The translations under genes were made by a program, and so were the position numbers. A stretch of DNA of 64,000 bases from Clostridiales bacterium (GTDB taxonomy: Bacteria > Bacillota > Clostridia > Christensenellales > Borkfalkiaceae). The notes under the pieces are model-generated. The model had not been told where the DNA came from. It ran no database searches and saw only the letters and a program-made list of their open reading frames with translations. The stretch lies in NCBI GenBank assembly GCA_022508265.1, contig JAFLVP010000004.1, positions 1 to 64,000 of the forward strand, read 5' to 3'. Positions 25,100 to 34,294 of this stretch are shown here, piece after piece. Numbering within the stretch: the first letter of the stretch is position 1; each line of letters starts with the position of its first letter.

Positions 25100-26599
25100 T
25101 TATCTGACCCTGTTGTCCGTGCAGGTCACGCGGTAGTATTTAAAGGTTGCGCACCCCTTACTCTTGGATTGAGCGCGGGCGTAAACTCCCGTCTTTGCAC
25201 CCGTCCAAACTCCGGGGGAGGCGTAGAATTTGCGGGTGAACGCGCTTCCTCCGAATGTGAACTTGCAGGCGAGCATATCCTTTTCCTCATACTTTGCCGA
25301 GAGCTGGAAGGTTATATAATTTTCGTCGTAGGGCTGACTTAAGGCGAGAGCCTCGTCTTCCTCGCCTCCTATTTCGCCCTTTCTAATCTCAATGTAATTT
25401 CTGCCCTCTCTTCTTACTACGCAGGCGTAGACGTATTCCTTTCCGAACACGACGAACCCCGCCTCGTCGCCGTCGTTTACAAGGTTTAGCTTGCACTTGG
25501 TCTTTATGGCAAAGTTTTTATGGCACACCTTCTGCATAAATAGCTGGGGGAGGTCGGAGAGCGCCTTTTTATCGTATTCGACGCAGTTAAGTTTCAGTCC
25601 GCTTTTGAGCGTAAACCACCCCTCCTGCATATTTGCGGGGGTCTGCCATACGGGGGAGAGCTTGAAGGAGTCAAACTCGTCGGACGGGTCGATTTTGGCG
25701 CCCGTTGAAATGTCCACGGGGTATTCGCCCTCATCTGTCGGGGTTCCGGGCAGGTTTTCGTCCGTTACTTCTCCGCAAAGCGGCCAATCTCTATGCCATT
25801 CGACGGGTTGAAGATGCACCGCTCTGCCGTAGGGACCCTTGTCCTGAAAGTGCATAAACGCCCACTTTTCGCCATTATCGTCGAGGTCTATGAGCGCGCC
25901 CTGATGGGGGCCGTTTATAGGGCTGTCGCCCTGCGTTAAAATTATCTTGGTTTCGTAGGGGCCGTAAATTCTCTCCGAACGGAGCGCGACCTGCCAGCCC
26001 GTTTTAACCCCGCCTGCGGGCGCTAAAATATAGAAATATTTGCCCCTGCGGTAGAGCTTGGGTCCCTCTATGTTGGGCGCGATGTCGTGTCCGTCGTAGA
26101 TTACGGTATATTTCTTTGCGGGGGTCTTTAGTTCCTCGTCCGTTTCAAAGATTGCAAGCTGTGAATTTACGCCTATGCGGGATTTCACGAACGCAAATAC
26201 GACGAAGCACTTTCCGTTTGCCCATATCGGGCAGGGGTCCTCGTAGCCCGCGCCCTCTACAAGGGGACGGAGAAGCGACCACTCGCCGTAGGGGTCGACC
26301 GCCTCCGAGACGAAGATACCCTCGTCGGGGAAGGGGATAAGGCAGTAAAATTTACCGCCGTGATATCTTATTGAGGGCGCCCACGCTCCGCAGCCGTGTT
26401 TAACCTTGTCGTAGCCGAGAAATGGTATATCCTTTAAGACGTGGTTGATTATCTCCCACTCCACCAGGTTTTTGGAGTGAAGAACGGGCACGCCCGGCAC
26501 GTGGTTGAAGCTTGACGCAACCATATAAAAGTCGTCGCCGACGCGGATTACGTCGGGGTCGGAATAGTCAGATAACAGCACCGGATTTGTGTACTTCAT
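25100..26599 (-). CDS. GH43 glycosidase, beta-xylosidase/arabinofuranosidase type
   Basis: The enzyme should release xylose or arabinose from hemicellulose or pectin side chains. Residues 1-300 form the five-bladed propeller: catalytic base Asp in DYSDPDVI near residue 13, GAGYEDPCPI with the pKa-tuning Asp, and catalytic acid Glu in NIEGPKLYRRG. Residues about 315-495 form the beta-sandwich domain common in the xylosidase subfamilies (FDSFKLSPVWQTPAN). No signal peptide is present, so it acts on imported oligosaccharides. GAGGAT lies 8 bases before the ATG. It follows the YhaN-like gene after only 10 bases, an odd partner for a nuclease complex. Confidence 0.93.
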   Translation of the reverse strand: MKYTNPVLLSDYSDPDVIRVGDDFYMVASSFNHVPGVPVLHSKNLVEWEIINHVLKDIPFLGYDKVKHGCGAWAPSIRYHGGKFYCLIPFPDEGIFVSEAVDPYGEWSLLRPLVEGAGYEDPCPIWANGKCFVVFAFVKSRIGVNSQLAIFETDEELKTPAKKYTVIYDGHDIAPNIEGPKLYRRGKYFYILAPAGGVKTGWQVALRSERIYGPYETKIILTQGDSPINGPHQGALIDLDDNGEKWAFMHFQDKGPYGRAVHLQPVEWHRDWPLCGEVTDENLPGTPTDEGEYPVDISTGAKIDPSDEFDSFKLSPVWQTPANMQEGWFTLKSGLKLNCVEYDKKALSDLPQLFMQKVCHKNFAIKTKCKLNLVNDGDEAGFVVFGKEYVYACVVRREGRNYIEIRKGEIGGEEDEALALSQPYDENYITFQLSAKYEEKDMLACKFTFGGSAFTRKFYASPGVWTGAKTGVYARAQSKSKGCATFKYYRVTCTDNRVR

Positions 26600-26609
26600 A
26601 ATTCATCCT

Positions 26610-29120
26610 CTATATTTTTCGACTTTCGTGACAGCAGAAATATATTATCTGCACACTACCTGTCAATTCTTTGACCGCCTTTGCGGTGTTTTGCATATTG
26701 TCCTTATCGAGGTTGATAAAGGGGTCGTCCATGATGACGAATGGCTTTTCGTCCTTGAAAATATTGTCGAGGAGGGCAAGCCTTAAGCACAGTCCGCAGA
26801 CGGCGAGCTGACCCGCGCTTAAATGCTTACGGCTTTTAATCTCGCCCGAGAACTCGAAACTTACTTCGAAGTCGGCAGTCATTACAAGTTTTTCGCCGAG
26901 CGCCTTTAAAATTGCGTCCGAGTACTTTAAAAAGCTGTCCTTTACGGGCGCAATATACTTGTCGCAAAGCTTTTGGTGCGCCGAAGACAAGAGATCCTTT
27001 GCCGCCGAAAGAATTTTGACCGCGACTTCATCCTTTTTGATTTGCCCGTCAAGCTGCTCTTTTTTAACCCTCTTTTCGGGCAGACTCTCCAAAGCCGCCT
27101 CGTCGTCCGTAATCTGACTGTCCAAAAGCCCCAACGCCTTTCTCTTTTCGGCAAGCAGGGTGCGCACCTCGCTCAAATCCTCGGCGCTTTCAACCGCTCT
27201 TTCGAAAAGTCCGTTTTCCTCTTTGTAGCTTTGTGTCTTTTGCTCCTTTTCCCTGACTTCCCTTTCAAGCCGCCCGTAATTTTTTATATCGTCCGAAATT
27301 GCACGGAGCCCTTCCGCACCCGAAAATTCCAAGCCGTATCTGTTCAAAAGCTTTGTGATACTCTCTAAAATTTCTTTGTTTTCAAGCTCGTATTTTTGCC
27401 TGTTTTCTTCAGTGCTTTCGCGCTGGGACAGGAGCAGTTTATACTCTGCGGTATCGTCCCTCATCTCGTTCAGGCTTGCGCGCGCGTTTTCGCCGAGGTA
27501 TCCGTATTTTTCCAAGATAGCTAACGCCTCTTCCTCCTCGGTTTCGGCTTGTCTTGACTTGCTGTTTGCAAGCTCACTCTTCTCTTCGCGCTCCTTTAAA
27601 AGAGTTTTGTACTCCTCGAGGTCGGATAAAAACTGCGTGAACGAGGAGATGACGCTGTCCGAGTAGTAGCCGTAGGGCGCGAGATAGCCCCTTAAAAGCT
27701 GTTCGTCCGAGGAGAGCGCCTGCATTATATCCGTGTTTATCTGTACGGAGCTTACGCCGCTTTTGCGGAGCAGGAGCAAAACTCCCGAAAATACAAGCCC
27801 GAGCGCACCGAGAACGAGCGCAATTATTCCCGCAATCTGAACGAAGAATAAAAGCGCTATTCCCGCAATCAATATAAGCGCCGAAACGCCCGACCCCACG
27901 ATAAGGGGTGTAATATTCTTCTTGGGTGCGGTCGGGGCTACGGCGGAGGTTTTCAGTTTTTTATCGTTTTCGCCGTATCTTTCCGCAACCGCCTTTGCGT
28001 TTTCAAGTTCCTTTTCGTCCGGTAAGCCGTGTCTGAAAACATCGTCCAGATTTTTTGCTTTTGGGCTGTCCGCAGAACCTGAAATTTGCTCCGCCTCTGC
28101 CGAGAGCTTCGATACGCTGTCCAAAAGAGAGGTGCACTTTTCAAAGTCCGCCTCGTCGGGCATACCAAAAGAAAATTTTTCTTCAAGCTCTTTCAGCCTG
28201 TCGTCATTTAAAAACCGTACGTTTTCGAGCGCCCCGCTGTTTTTGCCGAATATTGCATACCTTTCTTCGGCAGTCTTTATCTCGTCGGCGGCAGGCAGTC
28301 CATTTTTATAGCGGGAAGTTATTTCTTCAAGCTCTTTCTTCTTTGAATTGAGCTCTGCAATACTTCCGTCATAGGTGGCCCATTTTTGAGCGAGTATCTT
28401 GTCCTCGTTCAGCTTTTCAAGCCTCTTTTCAAGCTCCGCTATCTCGCCGGCGAGTTTTTTTCTGTCGTGATATTTTGCGGTCAGGGCGATGTCCGTATCT
28501 TCAAGCCCGGCAATCTCGTATAAAAGATTTCGCCTTTCCTCTTTCTTTCTGTCAATCTCGCCGCCGTTGCCGCGCGCCGCCTTTAATCTCTTGCGCTTTG
28601 CATCGAGTGCGTCGATTGCCTCTTTGAGCCCCGCGCCGTCGGCAGAGAACACCCTGCCCGTGATTTTTTCGCCTATGTCCGAGTTGGCGCCGCCGTCTAT
28701 ATCCGAGGCGGTTATAAACGCCGTGCGGGTAAAGGAGTCCTCGTCCAAGCCAAAGAGCTCCTCGCCGAAATTTTGCGAACACTTCAGGGGCGCACTGTTT
28801 TTATAGACCGTAAACTCGTCCTTGGTGTCGCTCTTTTTATCGAAAAATCTTTCGATGCGGTAGGTATCTCCCCCCTTTTCAAAGGTGATATTACCGCCGA
28901 ACTTTCCGCCCCCGAAGGGGTAATAGCGCTGTCTGTCGCTGAATTTTTTGGTTGCTGCGGTAAAGGAGGAAAGTCCGTAGAACATTGCCTTAATAAAAGC
29001 GGCAAGCGTGGTCTTGCCCGCGCCGTTTTCCTCCGCAAATACGGTAAGGTTTTTATCAAATGTATAGTCCCTGTTTGAAAGCTTTCCGAAATTTTCTATA
29101 TGGCAGGATAAAAGCTTCAT
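26610..29120 (-). CDS. SbcC/Rad50-like AAA ATPase of the YhaN group
   Basis: The 836-residue ATPase is the expected partner of the SbcD-like nuclease encoded just upstream. Walker A (ENGAGKTT, Lys36) is near the N-terminus; the signature LSAGQLAVCGLCLRL and Walker B FVIMDDPFINLD are near the C-terminus, so the two halves fold together as in SMC-like proteins. The middle is coiled coil, interrupted by two TM segments at about 403-425 and 428-451, the hallmark of YhaN-type proteins that sit on the membrane. The start overlaps the stop of the nuclease gene (ATGA). Likely role: DNA-end handling or repair at the membrane; this is known only loosely for the family. Confidence 0.88.
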   Translation of the reverse strand: MKLLSCHIENFGKLSNRDYTFDKNLTVFAEENGAGKTTLAAFIKAMFYGLSSFTAATKKFSDRQRYYPFGGGKFGGNITFEKGGDTYRIERFFDKKSDTKDEFTVYKNSAPLKCSQNFGEELFGLDEDSFTRTAFITASDIDGGANSDIGEKITGRVFSADGAGLKEAIDALDAKRKRLKAARGNGGEIDRKKEERRNLLYEIAGLEDTDIALTAKYHDRKKLAGEIAELEKRLEKLNEDKILAQKWATYDGSIAELNSKKKELEEITSRYKNGLPAADEIKTAEERYAIFGKNSGALENVRFLNDDRLKELEEKFSFGMPDEADFEKCTSLLDSVSKLSAEAEQISGSADSPKAKNLDDVFRHGLPDEKELENAKAVAERYGENDKKLKTSAVAPTAPKKNITPLIVGSGVSALILIAGIALLFFVQIAGIIALVLGALGLVFSGVLLLLRKSGVSSVQINTDIMQALSSDEQLLRGYLAPYGYYSDSVISSFTQFLSDLEEYKTLLKEREEKSELANSKSRQAETEEEEALAILEKYGYLGENARASLNEMRDDTAEYKLLLSQRESTEENRQKYELENKEILESITKLLNRYGLEFSGAEGLRAISDDIKNYGRLEREVREKEQKTQSYKEENGLFERAVESAEDLSEVRTLLAEKRKALGLLDSQITDDEAALESLPEKRVKKEQLDGQIKKDEVAVKILSAAKDLLSSAHQKLCDKYIAPVKDSFLKYSDAILKALGEKLVMTADFEVSFEFSGEIKSRKHLSAGQLAVCGLCLRLALLDNIFKDEKPFVIMDDPFINLDKDNMQNTAKAVKELTGSVQIIYFCCHESRKI

Positions 29121-30178
29121 ATGTCAATCTCCCTCGAATCGAGGGCTTTGAGCCCTGCCGAAATTATGTCCTGTTTCTCGTCCTCGGAGTACGCCGAGGC
29201 AAGCACGGCGCGGATAAACTCGCCCCGAAGGGATATATCCCCCTGCAATGCCGAAATATCGAACTTTCTCTTGGTCTTGTCCTTAATATCGAAAACGTAG
29301 TAGTTTTCAGCCGACATTCTCTTTTGAATTTCCTCGGCAAGGTCTGCGTTGTCAAAGGAAATTTCGCCCGAAAGACAGACGCGGACCATATCGTTTTTAC
29401 TGCAGGATACGGCGTCTTTTACTGTTCTGTACGCCGAATAGTCGTCCGTCGCACCGCTGATATCTACGTTGAAAATATGAATTTTTCTCTTGGCAAAGGG
29501 CACGAACTCAAAAGTTATTCTGTCCTCCGTATTCAAAAGAATAAAGCCCTTTTCTCCAGCCTCGTCGAAGCCTCTGCCCTCCAAACAGCCCGGATACGCC
29601 CATACGCCCCGCTCGTCTATCTTTCCGTCGTTATAGTAGTGAATATGCCCGAGGGCGAGGTAGTCTATATTTTTATTGCGAAGCTTATTGAGGTTTACCC
29701 TGTCCTTTCCGCTTGCGTCGCCGACGGCGCCGTGAAGCATTAAGATGTTTAATTTGTCCTTTTCAAGGTTTAACGAGGAATAGATTGAAGTGCAGTTATC
29801 CTGACCGAGCTCGACGCCGGAAATGTTGACTCCGTTAAATTCGTAGGTGGTAATGCCGCGCGAGAAAGTCTTTAAATTTTCAAGCTCCAGCGTAAAGGAC
29901 TCCTCGCCGTCATGATTTCCGCGAAGATAAAAAAAGGTAATTTCGGGATTGTTTTTGATTGCGTTGTAGAAAAATTCCTTGTCCTTTTTGAAGGGGCGGT
30001 CGGAGTCGAAAATATCCCCGCAAAGTAGCACGCCCGAAACACCGTTGTTTTTGGCATAATCCAAAAGACCCGAAAAGCTTGCGCGAAGCTCCCCTCTGCG
30101 GTTCTTCGCCTCTTCGGCAGAAAGATTTACGTCCATTTTAGAGCCGAGATGCACGTCGGCACAGTGAATTAACTTCAT
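29117..30178 (-). CDS. SbcD/Mre11-like metallophosphoesterase nuclease (YhaO type)
   Basis: The 353-residue protein has the metal motifs of the Mre11/SbcD family in order: CADVHLG (Asp8, His10), CGDIFDSD, RGNHDG, LHGA and LGHIHYY. It should be a Mn-dependent exonuclease/endonuclease working with the ATPase that follows. The C-terminal third is a cap region without obvious motifs. The start at 30178 is certain because CADVHLG begins at residue 6, yet no ribosome-binding site precedes it. The promoter at 30187-30215 puts the transcript start about two bases before the ATG, so the message may be leaderless. Confidence 0.92.
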   Translation of the reverse strand: MKLIHCADVHLGSKMDVNLSAEEAKNRRGELRASFSGLLDYAKNNGVSGVLLCGDIFDSDRPFKKDKEFFYNAIKNNPEITFFYLRGNHDGEESFTLELENLKTFSRGITTYEFNGVNISGVELGQDNCTSIYSSLNLEKDKLNILMLHGAVGDASGKDRVNLNKLRNKNIDYLALGHIHYYNDGKIDERGVWAYPGCLEGRGFDEAGEKGFILLNTEDRITFEFVPFAKRKIHIFNVDISGATDDYSAYRTVKDAVSCSKNDMVRVCLSGEISFDNADLAEEIQKRMSAENYYVFDIKDKTKRKFDISALQGDISLRGEFIRAVLASAYSEDEKQDIISAGLKALDSREIDI

Positions 30179-30186
30179 ACGGAGCT

Positions 30187-30215
30187 ATTTTATCATAATT
30201 TCACTAATTTTTCAA
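30187..30215 (-). promoter_or_regulatory. Promoter of the nuclease operon
   Basis: TTGAAA, a 17-base spacer and TAAAAT with extended TGA are read on the minus strand. The ATG begins 9 bases beyond the -10 box. Confidence 0.75.
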
Positions 30216-30224
30216 GTTTTAAAG

Positions 30225-30254
30225 TTGCAAATTATACCGATTATTTTGTATAAT
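30225..30254 (+). promoter_or_regulatory. Promoter of the pyridoxal kinase gene
   Basis: TTGCAA, an 18-base spacer and a perfect TATAAT lie 41 bases before the ATG, back to back with the nuclease promoter. Confidence 0.7.
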
Positions 30255-30294
30255 AACCTGGTAATTGATTTTAATAAAGTAAACGAGGCTGATT

Positions 30295-31101
30295 ATGAAA
30301 GAAAGAAGAATTTTAACTATGCAGGATTTGTCATGCGTGGGGCAGTGCTCTTTGACGGTGGCTCTGCCCATACTCTCGGCGTACGGCATTGAAACGAGTG
30401 TACTCCCCACCGCGGTACTCTCCAACCATACAATGTTCAAAAGCTGGAGCTATCTCGATTTGACGAACGAAATTCCCAACATATTCAAACATTGGGAAAA
30501 CAATAATTTAAAGTTTGACGCCTTCCTTTTGGGGTATCTCGGCAAAAAGGAGCTTATGGAAATTGCCAAGGAGTGCTTTAAAAGATTTTCCGCCGAGGGC
30601 GCTTTGGTTATCATAGACCCCGTTATGGGCGATAACGGCAAGCTCTACCCCGGCTTTGACGAAAACTACGCCGCCGAAATGGGCAAGCTGATTGCATACG
30701 CAGATATTATTCTGCCCAACGTTACCGAAGCGTGCTATCTTACGGGTACTCCGTACGAAGAAAATTACGATTTGGCTTTCGTGGGAAAACTTGAAGAAAA
30801 GCTTGCAAAAATGACGAAGGCAAAGATAATTATTACCGGCTGCGAGCTGGGAAAGGATATAGGCGAAGTCATCTACGGCAAAAAGCAAGGCGAGGTTTTA
30901 TTGCACGAGTTCCTGCCTATGAAAATGCACGGCACGGGGGATATCTTCGCCTCGGTATTTACGGCTAACTATCTCTCGGGCAAGGGTGCGCACAACTCCT
31001 GCAACGAGGCTGCTAAATTCGTTGCCGACTGCTTAAGAGCTACCCCCAAGGAGCATTTCTACGGAGTACTGTTTGAACAGGTGCTTAATTCACGCAAATA
31101 A
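30295..31101 (+). CDS. pdxY: Pyridoxal/pyridoxamine kinase
   Basis: The enzyme phosphorylates pyridoxal, pyridoxine or pyridoxamine for the vitamin B6 salvage pathway. The 268-residue protein is a ribokinase-fold kinase: VGQCSLTVALPILSAYG near the start, IIDPVMGDNG in the middle, LPNVTEACYLTG, and the anion-hole/catalytic block HGTGDIFASVF with the expected catalytic Asp. The HGTGD spelling is closer to PdxY/PdxK than to ThiD. A GAGG site lies 8 bases before the ATG. The gene stands alone, ended by the hairpin at 31148-31169, and is divergent from the nuclease operon. Confidence 0.92.
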   Translation: MKERRILTMQDLSCVGQCSLTVALPILSAYGIETSVLPTAVLSNHTMFKSWSYLDLTNEIPNIFKHWENNNLKFDAFLLGYLGKKELMEIAKECFKRFSAEGALVIIDPVMGDNGKLYPGFDENYAAEMGKLIAYADIILPNVTEACYLTGTPYEENYDLAFVGKLEEKLAKMTKAKIIITGCELGKDIGEVIYGKKQGEVLLHEFLPMKMHGTGDIFASVFTANYLSGKGAHNSCNEAAKFVADCLRATPKEHFYGVLFEQVLNSRK

Positions 31102-31147
31102 CTTGCCGCTTTATCGGGCACTCCGCTATTCAAATCAATAACACAAC

Positions 31148-31169
31148 CCCCGCGCAGAATGGCGCGGGG
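31148..31169 (+). terminator. Terminator of pdxY
   Basis: CCCCGCGC pairs with GCGCGGGG over a 6-base loop, followed by ATATTTTTATTTTG on the plus strand. Confidence 0.85.
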
Positions 31170-31190
31170 ATATTTTTATTTTGAAATTTG

Positions 31191-31219
31191 TTGACAAAGT
31201 AAATTTAATTAAATATAAT
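31191..31219 (+). promoter_or_regulatory. Promoter of the marR-adh-aldh operon
   Basis: A consensus TTGACA, 17-base spacer and TATAAT. The -35 box lies inside the palindrome TTTGTTGACAAA (31187-31198). Confidence 0.9.
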
Positions 31220-31226
31220 TGAAGAT

Positions 31227-31240
31227 GTTGACAAATCAAC
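31227..31240. promoter_or_regulatory. MarR operator candidate
   Basis: GTTGACAAATCAAC is an inverted repeat (GTTGA / TCAAC) just downstream of the -10 box. The string TGTTGACAAA occurs here (31226-31235) and at the -35 box (31189-31198), 37 bases apart, as expected for two regulator sites flanking the -10 box. Confidence 0.6.
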
Positions 31241-31259
31241 GAGAAAATCGGGAGTAATT

Positions 31260-31715
31260 ATGAAAAAGAGATTTGAAAATTTTACTATTACCATATTGAA
31301 ACTGAACAAACTGATACAAAAAATCAAGCTGTATGAAATGAGCGGATACAATCTTAAAGCTATACACGTTATGTGTCTGCACTGTTTGAGCGAAAGCCCC
31401 TCGGGGCTTACCGCAAGCGAGCTTTGCAAGCTTACTTTGGAGGACAAGGCGGCAATTTCGCGCGCGCTCGATTTGTTGCGTGAAAAGGGATACGTTGAAT
31501 ATACAACGGGCTATAACTCGGTTATACGACTTGCCGAAGAGGGTAAAAAAATTGCCGAATTTATTGCCGAAAAGGCCGCCGCCGCGGTTGCGGCAGGCGG
31601 AAAGGATTTGTCGGAGGACGAGCGCGAAGCGTTTTACAGGGCTCTGCATTCGATAGCCGGCAATCTTGAAAAATATTATGTAGATTTAAGTGAGAAAACA
31701 AATGGAAAAAGTTAA
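31260..31715 (+). CDS. MarR family transcriptional regulator
   Basis: The 151-residue protein is a winged-helix regulator: helices about 10-60, the recognition region LTASELCKLTLEDKAAISRALDLL split by a short turn, and the wing GYVEYTTGYNSVIRL. C-terminal helices (about 105-145) should form the dimer. The gene overlaps the alcohol dehydrogenase gene and is first in the operon, with palindromes at and behind its own promoter, so it most likely represses itself and the two dehydrogenases until an aldehyde, alcohol or related ligand appears. The ligand is not shown by the sequence. A GGGAG site lies 6 bases before the ATG. Confidence 0.88.
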   Translation: MKKRFENFTITILKLNKLIQKIKLYEMSGYNLKAIHVMCLHCLSESPSGLTASELCKLTLEDKAAISRALDLLREKGYVEYTTGYNSVIRLAEEGKKIAEFIAEKAAAAVAAGGKDLSEDEREAFYRALHSIAGNLEKYYVDLSEKTNGKS

Positions 31716-32928
31716 AAAGTTGAACCCGTTTAAAAGATTATATTGCAGAATTTTTCAGGGCGTGTTTAAAATTGCACTCCCCCTGCTCCCATACAAAGAC
31801 CCGAAAATTATCAACAAAATAGTTGAAGTTCCCGCCGTGCTCAAACAAAACGGCAAAACTAAGCCCCTTATCGTGACCGATAAGACGATCAGAAGTTTAG
31901 CTCTCACTCTTCCACTCGAAGAGAAGCTGATTGAAGAAAATATAAGTTATTCCGTCTTTGACGAGGTGGTTGCAAACCCCACCACGGACAACGTGGCTGA
32001 CGCACTGAAGCTGTATAAAGACAGCGGCTGTGACTGCCTTATTGCGTTCGGCGGCGGCTCGCCCATGGACTGCGCGAAAGGGGTCGGCGCGCTCGTTGCA
32101 AAGCCCAAGAAAACGCTGAATAAGCTTAAAGGCATTTTAAAAGTCGGAAAGAAAATTCCCATGCTCGTTGCAATTCCCACTACCGCGGGAACGGGCAGTG
32201 AAACTACGCTTGCCGCAGTTATCGTGGACAGCCAAACCCGCCACAAGTATGCAATTAACGACTTCCCCCTTATCCCTTCCTACGCCGTGCTCGACGAAGA
32301 GGTCACTATGACTCTTCCGAAGCCCGTCGTTGCCACTACGGGCATGGACGCTCTTACCCACGCGGTTGAGGCGTTTATAGGCAGAAGCGGAAACAAGGGC
32401 ACGAGAGCAGACGCACTTGAAGCAATCAAACTCATATTTGAAAATCTCGAGATTTCATACTTTGAGGGCACGCGCGAGGCGAGAAAGAATATGCTTGTTG
32501 CCTCTCACAAGGCGGGCAGAGCATTTTCCAAATCTTACGTGGGCTACGTTCATGCTCTTGCGCACGCGCTGGGCGGAAAATACAACACCCCGCACGGGCT
32601 TGCAAATGCCGTAATTCTCCCCATAGTTCTGGAGAGCTACGGAAAGTCAATTTATAAAAAACTGTGGAAAATTGCAGTTTACTGCAACCTTGCGGATAAA
32701 AATACAGCATACTCGGACGGTGCAAAGATTATTTTAGATAAAATAAGGGAAATGAACGGAAAGTTTGATATCCCCAAAACTCTGACAGTAAAAGAAGAGG
32801 ATTTAGACGCGCTTTCGGGCTATGCCGAGAAGGAAGCCAACCCCCTCTATCCCGTTCCCGTACTTTACAGCCGCGCACAGCTTAAAGAACTATACAGAAA
32901 GGTAGGTAATTTAAATGGAACAGTCTGA
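31702..32928 (+). CDS. Iron-containing alcohol dehydrogenase
   Basis: The 408-residue protein belongs to the group III iron-dependent dehydrogenases, which interconvert alcohols and aldehydes with NAD(P)H. It shows the nucleotide-binding block GGGSPMDCAKG, the PTTAGTGSET block, and the metal ligands in MDALTHAVEAF and VHALAHALGGKYNTPHG. The frame opens with a GTG at 31690, but AAGTGAG, a weak ribosome site, fits the ATG at 31702. The start lies inside the end of marR and the end overlaps the aldehyde dehydrogenase gene by 14 bases, so all three are translated together. Substrate is unknown; aldehyde clean-up is likely. Confidence 0.93.
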   Translation: MEKVKKLNPFKRLYCRIFQGVFKIALPLLPYKDPKIINKIVEVPAVLKQNGKTKPLIVTDKTIRSLALTLPLEEKLIEENISYSVFDEVVANPTTDNVADALKLYKDSGCDCLIAFGGGSPMDCAKGVGALVAKPKKTLNKLKGILKVGKKIPMLVAIPTTAGTGSETTLAAVIVDSQTRHKYAINDFPLIPSYAVLDEEVTMTLPKPVVATTGMDALTHAVEAFIGRSGNKGTRADALEAIKLIFENLEISYFEGTREARKNMLVASHKAGRAFSKSYVGYVHALAHALGGKYNTPHGLANAVILPIVLESYGKSIYKKLWKIAVYCNLADKNTAYSDGAKIILDKIREMNGKFDIPKTLTVKEEDLDALSGYAEKEANPLYPVPVLYSRAQLKELYRKVGNLNGTV

Positions 32929-34294
32929 AATAAATGCAATAGTTGAAAAACAACGCGGGTTTTTCAAAAGCGGAGCAACTCTGGATTTAAAATTCCGCCT
33001 GAAACACCTTAAAAAACTTTACGTTGCTATAAAGGAAAACCTCGGCACAATTCACGAGGGCTTGAAAAAGGATTTGGGCAAGAGCGAAAGCGAGAGCTAT
33101 ATGTGCGAAACGGGCTTGGTTTTAAGCGAGCTTTCGCATATGATTAAGCATATAAAGAAATATTCCAAACCCAAGAGGGTCAAAACGCCCCTTGCGCAGT
33201 ACTCATCCAAGAGCTACCGCCTGCCCTGCCCCTACGGTACGGTGCTTATAATGAACCCGTGGAACTACCCTTTCCTGCTCTCCATAGACCCTCTCTTGGA
33301 GGCGGTCGCGGCGGGCAACACCGTAGTTTTGAAATTGAGCGCATACTCCCCCAACACAAACGAGGCTATAAAAAAGGTTTTGGACGGCGTGTTCGCGCCC
33401 GAATACGTAAGCGTATTTTTCGGCGGAGCGCAGATTAACACCGCGCTTATGAATATTAAGTTCGACTATGTATTCTTTACGGGAAGCAAGCGTGTGGGGC
33501 AGCTTGTATACGAGAGCGCCGCGAAAAACTTGACCTCCGTGACTTTGGAGCTGGGCGGCAAGAGCCCCTGCATAGTTGACGAGACGGCTAATATTCCCCT
33601 CGCGGCAAAACGCATCGTATGGGGCAAGTTTTTGAACCTCGGTCAGACCTGCGTCGCGCCCGACTATATTCTGTGTTCGGAAAAAATACACGACAGGCTG
33701 CTTGCGGAAATTAAAAAACAGATTGTAAAGCAGTTCGGCGAAAATCCCTTGGAAAATGAAACATACGGCAAGATTATCAACCGAAAGCACTACGACAGAC
33801 TTTTAAATCTTATCGACGAAAACAAGATTGTTCACGGTGGAAAGTGCAACGCCGAGGGGCTGAAAATAGAGCCGACCGTGCTCGATAACATAACTTATGC
33901 AGACGCGGTTATGCAGGAGGAAATTTTCGGACCCCTGCTCCCTGTTATGACATATAAAACCGAAAACGAGGTTTTAGAGCAGGTATCTTCGCACGATGCG
34001 CCCCTTGCACTTTACGTATTCTCTACGAACAAAAAGAGGATAAAACTGTTTACCAAAACTCTCGGCTTCGGCGGTGGGTGCGTGAACGATGTGGTTATTC
34101 ATCTCGCCACTTCCGATATGCCGTTCGGCGGCTTTAAAGAGAGCGGTATTGGCGCCTACCACGGCAAGGCGGGATTTGATACCTTTTCCCACTACAAGAG
34201 TATAGTTGACAAAAAGAATTGGATAGATTTGCCCATGCGCTACCGGCCCTACAAAAAGTTCTATCAAAAACTCGTAAAATTTTTCTTACACTGA
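32915..34294 (+). CDS. NAD-dependent aldehyde dehydrogenase (ALDH3-like)
   Basis: The enzyme oxidises aldehydes to acids, the natural partner of the alcohol dehydrogenase before it. The 459-residue length and motifs fit the class 3/YwdH group: NPWNYPF (residues 114-120), FFTGSKRVG, ELGGKSP with Glu212 as general base, and GQTCVAPDY with Cys246 as nucleophile. A hydrophobic and basic C-terminus (RPYKKFYQKLVKFFL) resembles membrane-associated members. AGGTAGG lies 10 bases before the ATG, which is inside the end of the previous gene. The operon seems to end here, before a structured 200-base region. Confidence 0.94.
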   Translation: MEQSEINAIVEKQRGFFKSGATLDLKFRLKHLKKLYVAIKENLGTIHEGLKKDLGKSESESYMCETGLVLSELSHMIKHIKKYSKPKRVKTPLAQYSSKSYRLPCPYGTVLIMNPWNYPFLLSIDPLLEAVAAGNTVVLKLSAYSPNTNEAIKKVLDGVFAPEYVSVFFGGAQINTALMNIKFDYVFFTGSKRVGQLVYESAAKNLTSVTLELGGKSPCIVDETANIPLAAKRIVWGKFLNLGQTCVAPDYILCSEKIHDRLLAEIKKQIVKQFGENPLENETYGKIINRKHYDRLLNLIDENKIVHGGKCNAEGLKIEPTVLDNITYADAVMQEEIFGPLLPVMTYKTENEVLEQVSSHDAPLALYVFSTNKKRIKLFTKTLGFGGGCVNDVVIHLATSDMPFGGFKESGIGAYHGKAGFDTFSHYKSIVDKKNWIDLPMRYRPYKKFYQKLVKFFLH

